Positions 13,224 to 23,200 of a stretch of DNA of 64,000 nucleotides are shown here, piece by piece (the stretch's first letter is position 1; every line of letters begins with the position of its first letter). This DNA comes from Flavimobilis soli (GTDB lineage Bacteria; Actinomycetota; Actinomycetes; Actinomycetales; Cellulomonadaceae): positions 434,001-498,000 of the forward strand of contig NZ_PDJH01000001.1 in assembly GCF_002564025.1 (NCBI RefSeq), written 5' to 3'. The position numbers and the translations under genes were made by a program. The notes under the pieces were generated by a model that saw only the letters and a program-made list of their open reading frames with translations, was not told where the DNA came from and made no database searches.

Positions 13224-14243
13224 TCAGGCCTGACCGGAGCGCTCGGCCGCTTCGGCTTGCGCGGCCGTCTTGCGGTCGTGCTTGTTCTTCAGCAGGCTCG
13301 CGACCGTCACGACGACGAGCGTGCCGATGATGACGATGAGCGAGGTCGCGGTCGAGATCTCGGGCGCCCAGGTGATGTGCTCACCGCCGTTGATGAACGG
13401 CAGCTCGTTGACGTGCATCGCGTGGAAGACGAGCTTCACGCCGATGAAGGCGAGGATGACACCGAGCCCCTGCGCGAGGTAGACGAGCCGGTCGAGCAGG
13501 CCACCGATGAGGAAGTAGAGCTGGCGCAGCCCGAGGAGCGCGAGGGCGTTCGCCATGAAGACGATGTACGGCTCCTGCGTGAGGCCGTAGATCGCGGGGA
13601 TCGAGTCGAGCGCGAAGAGAACGTCGGTGAAGCCGATCGCGACCATGACGACGAGCATCGGCGTGATGAACCGCTTGCCGTCGATCTTCACGGTCAGCCG
13701 GTCCTCGTTGTACTCGTCGGTCGTCGGGACGAACCGCTTGAGGAGGGCCACGGCCTTGCCGCCGGGGATCGAGTCGTCCGACTCCTCCTCGGGCATGACC
13801 TGCTTCCAGGCGGTCCACAGCAGGATCGCCCCGAAGATGTAGAAGACCCAGGAGAACGTGTTGAGCGCGGCCGCGCCGAGCAGGATGAACACGGTGCGGA
13901 GCACGAGGGCGATCACGACGCCGACGAGCAGGACCTTCTGCTGGTACGCCCGCGGCACGCGGAACGACGTCATGATCATCAGGAACACGAACAGGTTGTC
14001 GACCGAGAGGCTCTTCTCGGTGATGTACCCGGCGAAGAACTCGCCGCCGTGCTCGGGCCCGATGACGATGAGGAAGACGACGCCGAAGACCACGGCGAGC
14101 GCGATGTAGATCGACGACCAGATCGCTGACTCGCGGAACGTGGGCTCGTGGGGCGTCCGCACGTGCGCGTAGAAGTCGAAGATGACGAGGCCGAGGACGG
14201 CAGCGGCTGAGATCAGCCAGACGGACATGTGGATATCAAGCAC
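13224..14243 (-). CDS. TerC family integral membrane protein (metal exporter)
   Basis: TerC/Alx family membrane protein of 339 residues with about nine hydrophobic segments. Conserved acidic intramembrane residues appear in GYITEKSLSVDNLFVF and GFTDVLFALDSIPAI. Bacterial TerC/Alx proteins export Mn2+ or protect against metal stress, some supplying metal to secreted proteins; tellurite resistance is the historical name. The start is the GTG at 14243: GGAGG lies exactly 7 nt upstream, whereas the ATG at 14228 is 22 nt away. A yybP-ykoY element and an RBS-sequestering hairpin precede it, so control by Mn2+ at translation is likely. Confidence 0.93.
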   Translation of the reverse strand: MLDIHMSVWLISAAAVLGLVIFDFYAHVRTPHEPTFRESAIWSSIYIALAVVFGVVFLIVIGPEHGGEFFAGYITEKSLSVDNLFVFLMIMTSFRVPRAYQQKVLLVGVVIALVLRTVFILLGAAALNTFSWVFYIFGAILLWTAWKQVMPEEESDDSIPGGKAVALLKRFVPTTDEYNEDRLTVKIDGKRFITPMLVVMVAIGFTDVLFALDSIPAIYGLTQEPYIVFMANALALLGLRQLYFLIGGLLDRLVYLAQGLGVILAFIGVKLVFHAMHVNELPFINGGEHITWAPEISTATSLIVIIGTLVVVTVASLLKNKHDRKTAAQAEAAERSGQA

Positions 14244-14250
14244 CGATGAT

Positions 14251-14280
14251 CCTCCGGTACGCGTAGCGGTGTACCGGAGG
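14251..14280 (-). promoter_or_regulatory. RBS-sequestering hairpin of terC
   Basis: Perfect 10-bp inverted repeat (14251-14260 with 14271-14280, loop 10). The downstream arm on the minus strand contains the terC Shine-Dalgarno GGAGG; the upstream arm CCTCCGGTAC is also the 3' strand of riboswitch helix P1. The two pairings exclude each other. Confidence 0.75.
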
Positions 14281-14397
14281 TCTCTCCCGCCCGGGCCACG
14301 TCTCGCGTGACCGTGCTCGGACCGATGGCACCGGGAGGGCTACCGAGCCCGCCGTGGTGACGACGCCACCGTGTCAGGGATACTCCCCTCCAACAAC
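14274..14397 (-). promoter_or_regulatory. yybP-ykoY manganese riboswitch
   Basis: On the minus strand the leader of terC contains the class signatures GGGGAGTA (14388-14381) and GGGAGAGACC (14288-14279), flanked by P1 strands TTGGAGG and CCTCCGG that can pair over 7 bp including two G-U pairs. Between them are helix-forming GC-rich segments. This class senses Mn2+ and commonly precedes TerC-family genes. A TACAGT at about 14409-14404 could be the promoter -10 box. Recognition is from motif and context; no covariance model was run. Confidence 0.85.
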
Positions 14398-14441
14398 TCG
14401 CCCACTGTAATCCATGGGCGCGCGCCTGGCAGCGGCGCGTG

Positions 14442-16532
14442 TCAAGCGGTGGCGCTCCTCATCTGTCGCAGCTCCTTCTTGAGGCCCCCGATCTCGTCAC
14501 GCAGGCGCGCGGCGAGCTCGAACTGCAGCTCTGCCGCTGCGGCGTGCATCTGGTCGGTGAGCTCCTGGATGAGTCCTGCGAGGTCGGTCGCGGCCGCGAC
14601 CCCCGGCCGGTCGCCTGCGGGTGCGGGCGTGGCGGGAGCTGCCTTGCCGCCACGGGCGGGCTTCCGGTAACCCCCGGCGAGGAGCTCCTGGGTGTCGAGG
14701 TCCTCGCGGGCGAGCATGTCCGTGACGTCGGCGATCTTCTTCCGCAGCGGGGTGGGGTCGATCCCGTGCTCGGTGTTGTAGGCGATCTGCTTCGCACGGC
14801 GGCGCTCGGTCTCCTCGATCGCGAGGGCCATCGCGGGCGTGATCTTGTCCGCGTACATGTGGACCTGGCCCGAGACGTTGCGGGCGGCACGACCGATCGT
14901 CTGGATGAGCGACTTGCCCGACCGGAGGAAGCCCTCCTTGTCGGCGTCGAGGATCGCGACGAGGGACACCTCGGGCAGGTCGAGCCCCTCGCGCAGGAGG
15001 TTGATGCCGACGAGGACGTCGTAGACGCCGAGGCGCAGGTCCCGGAGCAGCTCGACGCGGGCGAGCGTGTCGACGTCGGAGTGCAGATAGCGGACGCGCA
15101 CCCCCTTGTCGAGGAAGTAGTCCGTGAGGTCCTCAGCCATCTTCTTGGTCAGCGTGGTGACGAGCACGCGCTCGTCCTTCTCGACGCGCTGGCGGATCTC
15201 CTCGAGCAGGTCGTCGATCTGGCCCTTGGTCGGCTTCACGACGACCTCCGGGTCCACGAGCCCGGTGGGACGGATGATCTGCTCGACGACGCCGTCAGAC
15301 AGGCCGAGCTCGTAGTCGCCGGGCGTCGCGGAGAGGTAGACGGTCTGGCCGATCCGCTCGACGAACTCCTCCCAGCGGAGCGGACGGTTGTCCATCGCGC
15401 TCGGCAGGCGGAAGCCGTAGTCGACGAGGTTCCGCTTGCGCGACATGTCGCCCTCGTACATCGCCCCGATCTGCGGGACGGTGACGTGCGACTCGTCGAT
15501 GACGAGCAGGAAGTCGTCCGGGAAGTAGTCGAGGAGCGTGTTCGGGGCAGACCCAGGTGCACGCCCGTCGATGTGACGGGAGTAGTTCTCGATCCCTGAG
15601 CACGACCCGATCTGGCGCATCATCTCGATGTCGTACGTCGTGCGCATGCGCAGTCGCTGCGCCTCGAGCAGCTTGTTCTGCTGCTCGAGCTGTGCGAGCC
15701 GCTCCTCCAGCTCCGCCTCGATCGAGGCGATCGCGCGCTCCATGCGCTCTGGTCCGGCGACGTAGTGCGTCGCCGGGAAGATGTGGATGCTCGGCTCCGA
15801 GCGCACGACCTCGCCCGTGAGCGGGTGCAGCGTGTGGATCGCCTCGATCTCATCGCCGAAGAACTCGATGCGGATCGCGAGCTCCTCGTAGACCGGGATG
15901 ATCTCGACCGTGTCGCCGCGCACGCGGAAGGTGCCGCGCGTGAACGCCATGTCGTTGCGGGTGTACTGCATGCCCACGAACTGCCGGAGCAGGTCGTCGC
16001 GGTTGATCATCTGCCCGACGTCGAGCCGCTGCATGCGGTCGACGTACTCCTGCGGCGTCCCGAGCCCGTAGATGCAGGACACAGACGACACCACCACGAC
16101 GTCGCGCCGGGTGAGCAGGCTGCTCGTCGCCGAGTGGCGCAAGCGCTCGACCTCGTCGTTGATGGACGAGTCCTTCTCGATGAAGGTGTCCGTCTGCGCG
16201 ATGTACGCCTCGGGCTGGTAGTAGTCGTAGTACGAGACGAAGTACTCGACGGCGTTGTTGGGCAGCAGCTCGCGGAACTCGGTCGCGAGCTGGGCTGCGA
16301 GCGTCTTGTTCGGTGCCATGACGAGTGTCGGGCGCTGCACCTGCTCGATCAACCACGCGGTCGTGGCGCTCTTGCCCGTCCCAGTGGCGCCGAGCAGGAC
16401 GATGTCCTTCTCCCCCGCCTTCAGGCGCGCCGTCAGGTCGGCGATCGCGGCGGGCTGGTCACCCGAGGGCGTGTACTCCGAGACGACCTCGAACGGGGCG
16501 ACGGTTCGCTGCAGATCGGTGACTGGACGCAT
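14442..16532 (-). CDS. uvrB: excinuclease ABC subunit B
   Basis: Central helicase-like protein of nucleotide excision repair, which verifies damage after loading by UvrA and recruits UvrC. The 696-residue protein has Walker A GATGTGKS at 48-55, the beta-hairpin with [10 protein letters not shown] that inserts between DNA strands, the DESH box (VIDESHVT), motif [11 protein letters not shown], and a C-terminal UVR domain ([27 protein letters not shown] region) that contacts UvrC. ATG 16532 has a TATCGT box 6 nt upstream. It lies 51 bases after coaE. No LexA-like site is visible near its start. Confidence 0.98.
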   Translation of the reverse strand: MRPVTDLQRTVAPFEVVSEYTPSGDQPAAIADLTARLKAGEKDIVLLGATGTGKSATTAWLIEQVQRPTLVMAPNKTLAAQLATEFRELLPNNAVEYFVSYYDYYQPEAYIAQTDTFIEKDSSINDEVERLRHSATSSLLTRRDVVVVSSVSCIYGLGTPQEYVDRMQRLDVGQMINRDDLLRQFVGMQYTRNDMAFTRGTFRVRGDTVEIIPVYEELAIRIEFFGDEIEAIHTLHPLTGEVVRSEPSIHIFPATHYVAGPERMERAIASIEAELEERLAQLEQQNKLLEAQRLRMRTTYDIEMMRQIGSCSGIENYSRHIDGRAPGSAPNTLLDYFPDDFLLVIDESHVTVPQIGAMYEGDMSRKRNLVDYGFRLPSAMDNRPLRWEEFVERIGQTVYLSATPGDYELGLSDGVVEQIIRPTGLVDPEVVVKPTKGQIDDLLEEIRQRVEKDERVLVTTLTKKMAEDLTDYFLDKGVRVRYLHSDVDTLARVELLRDLRLGVYDVLVGINLLREGLDLPEVSLVAILDADKEGFLRSGKSLIQTIGRAARNVSGQVHMYADKITPAMALAIEETERRRAKQIAYNTEHGIDPTPLRKKIADVTDMLAREDLDTQELLAGGYRKPARGGKAAPATPAPAGDRPGVAAATDLAGLIQELTDQMHAAAAELQFELAARLRDEIGGLKKELRQMRSATA

Positions 16533-16538
16533 GCGTCC

Positions 16539-16544
16539 ACGATA
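16539..16544 (-). promoter_or_regulatory. candidate -10 box of uvrB
   Basis: Minus-strand TATCGT sits 6 nt before the uvrB ATG and no ribosome binding site is visible, so the message may be leaderless and separate from coaE. Confidence 0.55.
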
Positions 16545-16583
16545 GGCCGCCCCACTGACACCGGCGCACCGGCGGCACCTGGG

Positions 16584-17201
16584 TCAGCCGTGCTGCTCGG
16601 CCAGCTCGGCCTGCAGCCGCGTCCAGAGCTCGTCGACCTGCGCCCGCAGCCCCTCGACCGAGCCGGACCCGTCGATGATGACGTCGGCCGCCGCCGCGCG
16701 CTCCTCGTCCGTCGCCTGCGCTGCGACACGACGCCGTGCGTCGGGCAGCGAGCTCCCTCGCTCCTCCACGAGGCGGCGGATCCGCAGGTCTGCCGGTGCG
16801 TGGACGACCACCACGATGTGGTGGGCCTCCGCCTGACCGGTCTCCACGAGCAGCGGGATGTCGTGCACGACGAGCGCGTCGCCGTCGGCCGCGACCGCCT
16901 TGGCCTCGCGCTCTGCGGAGACGCGGGCGATCTCGGGGTGCAGCAGGGCACCGAGGTCGGCGCGCGCCTGAGGGTCGTTGAACACGATGTGGCCGAGCGC
17001 CGTGCGGTCGAGCGAGCCGTCCTCAGCGAGCACCTCCTCGCCGAAGCGCTCCACGACCCGGTCGAGGCCGAGCGTCCCCGGGGCGACCACCTCGCGGGCG
17101 ATCGCGTCGTGGTCGATGACGACAGCTCCCCGCTCGCGCAGCATCGCGGCGACGGTCGACTTGCCGGCCGCGATACCACCCGTGAGCCCGATGCGAAGCA
17201 T
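16584..17201 (-). CDS. coaE: dephospho-CoA kinase
   Basis: Last step of coenzyme A synthesis: ATP-dependent phosphorylation of the 3'-OH of dephospho-CoA. The P-loop GGIAAGKST (residues 8-16) is at the N-terminus, followed by IDHDAIAREVV and DIPLLVETG, both family signatures. I chose ATG 17201 to give MLRIGLTGG (205 residues); ATG 17210 is equally close to an AGG-containing sequence and would add three residues. Actinobacterial CoaE sometimes carries a C-terminal GrpB-like domain; this one does not. It is adjacent to uvrB and divergent from an ABC exporter. Confidence 0.96.
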   Translation of the reverse strand: MLRIGLTGGIAAGKSTVAAMLRERGAVVIDHDAIAREVVAPGTLGLDRVVERFGEEVLAEDGSLDRTALGHIVFNDPQARADLGALLHPEIARVSAEREAKAVAADGDALVVHDIPLLVETGQAEAHHIVVVVHAPADLRIRRLVEERGSSLPDARRRVAAQATDEERAAAADVIIDGSGSVEGLRAQVDELWTRLQAELAEQHG

Positions 17202-17324
17202 GTGCCTCATCCTGCCCCCGTCCCCCGACGGCGGCAATCGGGCCGTATCCCCTAGGCCGGTCTAGGCTCGGTGCCCTGGGTGCCGGAGCGCACCCGACGC
17301 GACCGTGCACGACCGGGAGGACGC

Positions 17325-19223
<1,899 letters not shown>

Positions 19224-19272
19224 ACCCTCACGCACCGACACTGCGACACGTGACCACGTGCCCCGGGCGCGT

Positions 19273-19410
19273 CGAGTGCACTGGCCACGTCGCCCGCACA
19301 CCGTGCACGCCGAGCGCACCCCCGGGCACGGGGAGTGCGCCTCGGGCGCCTCGAGCGCACCTCGGGAAGCTCGAGTGCACCTCGGGCACGCCAAGCCAGG
19401 CCGGGCACGC
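19273..19410. repeat. degenerate 20-bp tandem repeat, about seven units
   Basis: Seven consecutive units of about 20 bases (one of 18, the rest 20-21) related to CGAGYGCACCTCGGGCACGC fill the space after the ABC exporter stop. The best-matching units begin near 19311, 19351 and 19371; the outer units are more diverged. The array ends where the rpsA hairpin begins. No coding potential is apparent on either strand. Confidence 0.75.
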
Positions 19411-19447
19411 CGAAGGCCGGCCACCGCGTGCGGTGACCGGCCTTCGG
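19410..19447 (-). terminator. rpsA terminator hairpin
   Basis: Interrupted stem: 11 bp (CCGAAGGCCGG arm, 19410-19420 with 19437-19447), one mismatch, then 5 bp around a CGTG loop. It lies 25 bases after the rpsA stop codon and could also stop transcription from the convergent ABC exporter. Confidence 0.82.
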
Positions 19448-19472
19448 ACCGTTGCGCCTGACGGCGCCGGGA

Positions 19473-20945
19473 TCAGTTGCCCGTGAGCTTCTCGCGCAGA
19501 GCAGCGAGAGCCTCGTCGGACGCCAGCGTGCCCGCGACCTCCTCCTGGACCGGGGTCGAGGAGTAAGTGGACGGAGCCGAGCCGCTCGACTCGCCCGCGG
19601 TGGCAGCGTCGGAGTCGGCCTTGAGAGCCTCGGCGACCTGCTTGCGGTGCGCCTCCCAGCGTGCGTGGGCCTTGGCGTACTGCGCCTCCCACTCCTCACG
19701 CTGCGCCTCGTAGCCCTCGAGCCACTCGTTCGTCTCGGGGTCGAAGCCGTCCGGGTACTTGTAGTTGCCGGCCTCGTCGTAGTCGGCAGCCATGCCGTAG
19801 AGCGCGGGGTCGAAGTCCTCGGACTCCGGGTCCACACCCTCGTTGGCCTGCTTCAGCGACAGCGAGATGCGGCGACGCTCGAGGTCGATGTCGATGACCT
19901 TGACGAAGACGTCGTCGCCCACGTTGACGACCTGCTCAGGCAGGTCGACGTGACGCACGGCGAGCTCGGAGATGTGCACGAGGCCCTCGATGCCGTCCTC
20001 GACGCGCACGAACGCACCGAACGGGACGAGCTTCGTGACCTTGCCCGGCACGACCTGGCCGATGGCGTGCGTGCGGGCGAAGGCCTGCCACGGGTCCTCC
20101 TGCGTCGCCTTGAGCGACAGGGAGACGCGCTCGCGGTCGAAGTCGACGTCGAGAACCTCGACGGTGACCTCCTGGCCGACCTCGACGACCTCGGACGGGT
20201 GGTCGATGTGCTTCCAGGACAGCTCGGAGACGTGGACGAGACCGTCGACACCCCCGAGGTCCACGAACGCACCGAAGTTGACGATCGAGGAGACGACACC
20301 GGGGCGGACCTGGCCCTTCTGCAGCGTCTGCAGGAAGGTGGAGCGGACCTCGGACTGCGTCTGCTCGAGCCAGGCACGGCGCGACAGGACGACGTTGTTG
20401 CGGTTCTTGTCGAGCTCGATGATCTTCGCCTCGATCTCCTTGCCGACGTACGGCTGGAGGTCGCGGACGCGACGCATCTCCACGAGGGACGCGGGCAGGA
20501 AGCCACGCAGACCGATGTCGAGGATGAGGCCACCCTTGACGACCTCGATGACGGTGCCGGTGACGACGCCGTCCTCCTCCTTGACCTTCTCGATCGTGCC
20601 CCAGGCGCGCTCGTACTGGGCGCGCTTCTTCGACAGGATCAGGCGACCTTCCTTGTCCTCCTTCTGGAGAACCAGGGCCTCGACCGCGTCGCCGACCTTG
20701 ACGACCTCACCGGGGTCGACGTCGTGCTTGATGGACAGCTCGCGGGAGGGGATGACGCCCTCGGTCTTGTAGCCGATGTCGAGAAGGACCTCGTCGCGGT
20801 CCACCTTGACGATGGTGCCTTCGACGATGTCACCGTCGTTGAAGTACTTGATGGTGGCGTCGATGGCGGCGAGGAAGTCCTCTTCGTTGCCGATGTCGTT
20901 GATCGCGACCTGCGGCGTGGACTTCGAGGGGGTAGAGATGGTCAT
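19473..20945 (-). CDS. rpsA: 30S ribosomal protein S1
   Basis: RNA-binding ribosomal protein with four S1/OB repeats (roughly residues 37-105, 122-188, 209-277 and 294-363), visible as repeated G-x-V...G-A-F-V and LSLK blocks. The C-terminal 120 residues are acidic and rich in Glu, Ala and Ser, as in other actinobacterial S1 proteins, which have four rather than the six repeats of E. coli. The ATG at 20945 ([12 protein letters not shown]) gives 490 residues; GGAG is 11 nt upstream. The frame is open further upstream without homology. In mycobacteria RpsA has been discussed as a pyrazinamide-related target. Confidence 0.97.
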   Translation of the reverse strand: MTISTPSKSTPQVAINDIGNEEDFLAAIDATIKYFNDGDIVEGTIVKVDRDEVLLDIGYKTEGVIPSRELSIKHDVDPGEVVKVGDAVEALVLQKEDKEGRLILSKKRAQYERAWGTIEKVKEEDGVVTGTVIEVVKGGLILDIGLRGFLPASLVEMRRVRDLQPYVGKEIEAKIIELDKNRNNVVLSRRAWLEQTQSEVRSTFLQTLQKGQVRPGVVSSIVNFGAFVDLGGVDGLVHVSELSWKHIDHPSEVVEVGQEVTVEVLDVDFDRERVSLSLKATQEDPWQAFARTHAIGQVVPGKVTKLVPFGAFVRVEDGIEGLVHISELAVRHVDLPEQVVNVGDDVFVKVIDIDLERRRISLSLKQANEGVDPESEDFDPALYGMAADYDEAGNYKYPDGFDPETNEWLEGYEAQREEWEAQYAKAHARWEAHRKQVAEALKADSDAATAGESSGSAPSTYSSTPVQEEVAGTLASDEALAALREKLTGN

Positions 20946-21080
20946 TGAGTCAGTTGCTCCGATGCGGACAGGAAGTAGTTCGAACAGGAAGGCTTGCAGG
21001 CAGGACACGGGCTGGGCCGTGCTGCCGGTCGCCGGTCGGTCACGACCTGTTCGGTCCTGACGCCACGACACACCGCGTTC

Positions 21081-21109
21081 ACCCTATCCGATGCACCGAG
21101 CCTGGGCAA
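21081..21109 (-). promoter_or_regulatory. candidate rpsA promoter
   Basis: Minus strand TTGCCC (21109-21104), 17-nt spacer, TAGGGT (21086-21081). It would give a leader of about 130 nt. That leader contains CTTCCTGT twice, 16 nt apart, around the palindrome GTTCGAAC (20978-20985), a possible site for S1 feedback on its own message. Confidence 0.5.
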
Positions 21110-21117
21110 AGAAGATC

Positions 21118-21147
21118 TCCGGGCGGGACCGTGGGGCCCCGCCCGGG
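21118..21147 (-). terminator. pfkA intrinsic terminator
   Basis: Nine-bp GC stem (21119-21127 with 21138-21146) with a 10-nt loop, followed on the minus strand by a short T-rich run (GATCTTCTTTG). It lies just after the pfkA stop and before the rpsA promoter. Confidence 0.75.
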
Positions 21148-21169
21148 AGCCGAGCGCCTGGGCAAGCCG

Positions 21170-22195
21170 TCAGGCGAGCGCGCGAGCCGTCCGCAGGAGG
21201 TCGGCCGGGACGGCCTTGACCTTGCCCGCGACCTCGGGCAGCGGCACCAGCACGACCTCCTCGCCGCGCAGCGCGGTCATCACGTTGGACTCGCCACGGG
21301 TGATCGCGTCGACCGCGGCGACGCCGAAGCGCGAGCCGAGGATGCGGTCGGTCGTCGTCGGGCTGCCGCCACGCTGGACGTGACCGAGCACCGTCAGGCG
21401 CGTGTCGAAGCCCGTGCGGGTCTGGATCTCGGTCGCCACGCGCTCACCGATCGCACCGGCGACGATCTCGCCGTACTTGCCGAGCTGGACCTCGTACTCC
21501 ATGGAGCTGCCGGGGACAGCGTGCGCGCCCTCGGCGACGACGACGATCGAGAAGTTCGCGTGCGCCTTGTGCCGGTGCTTGAGGAACTTGATGATCTTGT
21601 CCATGTCGAACGGCTCCTCGGGGGCGAGGACGATCTCCGCGCCGCCCGCGATGCCCGCGTTGACCGCGATCCAGCCCGCGTGGCGCCCCATGACCTCGAT
21701 GACCATGACGCGGTTGTGGGACTCGGCCGTCGTGTGGATGCGGTCGATCGCCTCCGCGGCGATGTTCACCGCGGTGTGGTAGCCGATGGACAGGTCGGTC
21801 CCGGCGACGTCGTTGTCGATCGTCTTCGGGATCGCGACGATCTTGACCCCCGCGTCGGCGACGCGGCTCGCGGCGTGGAGCGTGCCGTCACCGCCGATGC
21901 AGATGAGCGCCTCGATGCGCTCTGCCTCGAGGGTCGCGAGCACGGCCTCCATCGAGCCGTCCTCCTCGCGCGGGTGGAACCGAGCGGTGCCGAGGAGCGT
22001 GCCACCGACGGGAAGGACGTTGCGGATGTGCTGCCGCTCGAGGGGCATGACGTCGCCGTCGACGACGCCCTTCCAGCCGTTGCGGAAGCCGATGATCGAA
22101 TGGCCGTACTCCCCCAGCCCCTGCTTGACGACCGCTCGGATCGCCGCGTTGAGCCCCGGGCAGTCCCCACCGCCGGTGAGAAGACCGATGCGCAT
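21170..22195 (-). CDS. pfkA: 6-phosphofructokinase
   Basis: Phosphorylates fructose 6-phosphate to the 1,6-bisphosphate. The 341-residue protein has GGGDCPGLNA (8-17), GGDGT (101-105) and PKTIDND (123-129) with catalytic Asp127. In E. coli numbering the phosphoryl-donor positions read Gly104 and Lys124. Gly104 is typical of ATP enzymes and Lys124 of PPi enzymes, so the donor cannot be read off safely; this mixed pair is known from actinobacterial PFKs. ATG 22195 has GGGAG 7 nt upstream. The frame stays open far upstream but homology starts here. A terminator follows. Confidence 0.95.
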   Translation of the reverse strand: MRIGLLTGGGDCPGLNAAIRAVVKQGLGEYGHSIIGFRNGWKGVVDGDVMPLERQHIRNVLPVGGTLLGTARFHPREEDGSMEAVLATLEAERIEALICIGGDGTLHAASRVADAGVKIVAIPKTIDNDVAGTDLSIGYHTAVNIAAEAIDRIHTTAESHNRVMVIEVMGRHAGWIAVNAGIAGGAEIVLAPEEPFDMDKIIKFLKHRHKAHANFSIVVVAEGAHAVPGSSMEYEVQLGKYGEIVAGAIGERVATEIQTRTGFDTRLTVLGHVQRGGSPTTTDRILGSRFGVAAVDAITRGESNVMTALRGEEVVLVPLPEVAGKVKAVPADLLRTARALA

Positions 22196-22381
22196 GCCTA
22201 CACTCCCTCGTCGTCGCTTGTCGGCGGTCCGCCGGTGCGGCAGACGTCTCGCGTCTGCATCCTGACCGACAAACCTCGATGAGCCTACCGACCGTCCACG
22301 CGTCGGTCTCAGCCGTTGGTCCTGCCCGGGCATCGTGGGCGGGCTCCCGGTGCGCGGACGGCGCCCGGCACAATGGGGCTC

Positions 22382-23170
22382 GTGGACCTTCGACGCGCCG
22401 GATACCAGCCCATCCCTGACGAGGCTCCCCACCGTGCGGGTCGCTCGTGGTGGGACGAGAACGCCGCCGAGTACCTCGCCGAGCACGGCGAGTTCCTCGG
22501 GGACGAGGACTTCTGCTGGTGCCCCGAAGGTCTGCGGGAGGCCGACGCGCACCTCCTCGGCGACGTCGCCGGGGCGCGGGCCCTCGAGCTCGGGGCCGGC
22601 GCGGCCCAGTGCTCGCGATGGCTCGCCCGCCAGGGCGCACACGTCGTCGCGACGGACATCAGCGCAGCCATGCTCATGGCACGTCAGCCCGTCGGCGTGC
22701 CGGGCCCCAGCCGTGTCCAGGCCGACGCCCGGCGTCTCCCCTTCGCGGACGCGTCGTTCGACGTCGTCTTCACGGCGTACGGCGCGATCCCTTTCGTCGC
22801 GGACGCGGAGCTGGTCCACCGCGAGGTCGCGCGCGTGCTGCGCCAGGGCGGCCGATGGGTCTTCTCGGTCACGCACCCGGTCCGCTGGTCGTTCCCCGAC
22901 GACCCGTCGGAGCGCGGGCTCACGGCGGACCGCTCGTACTTCGACCGGACGCCATACGCCGAGCGTGACGAGGCAGGCCGGCTGACGTACGCGGAGTTCC
23001 ACCGGACCGTCGGCGACCACGTGCGCGACGTCGTGGGCGCGGGCCTCACGCTGCTCGACGTCGTCGAGCCGGAGTGGCCCGAGGGCCACGACCGGACGTG
23101 GGGCGGCTGGAGCCCCCTGCGCGGACGGCTGCTCCCGGGCACGGCGATCTTCGTGTGCGAGCGCCGCTGA
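22382..23170 (+). CDS. class I SAM-dependent methyltransferase
   Basis: Cytosolic methyltransferase of about 262 residues with a Rossmann-type SAM-binding fold: motif I LELGAGAAQCSRWLA, acidic end of strand 2 in VVATDIS, and a UbiE/Methyltransf_11-like DASFDVVFTAYGAIPFV segment. The N-terminal SWWDENAAEYLAEHGEFLG is a conserved lead-in of an actinobacterial subgroup. The acceptor is unknown. Start choice: GTG 22382 has CACAAT 7 nt upstream, consistent with a leaderless start; ATG 22373 would add three residues. It is divergent from pfkA and convergent with polA. Confidence 0.85.
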   Translation: MDLRRAGYQPIPDEAPHRAGRSWWDENAAEYLAEHGEFLGDEDFCWCPEGLREADAHLLGDVAGARALELGAGAAQCSRWLARQGAHVVATDISAAMLMARQPVGVPGPSRVQADARRLPFADASFDVVFTAYGAIPFVADAELVHREVARVLRQGGRWVFSVTHPVRWSFPDDPSERGLTADRSYFDRTPYAERDEAGRLTYAEFHRTVGDHVRDVVGAGLTLLDVVEPEWPEGHDRTWGGWSPLRGRLLPGTAIFVCERR

Positions 23171-23200
23171 GCCGAGGCCTGCCGCGGCGTCCGGGGCGGC

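Noticed and set aside
14440..14445. TTGACA on the minus strand as the -35 box of terC
   Set aside because: It lies at the uvrB stop codon, 30 bases from the TACAGT candidate, too far for a normal promoter.
19273..19410. CRISPR array
   Set aside because: The units are contiguous and degenerate with no unique spacers, and no cas gene is present.
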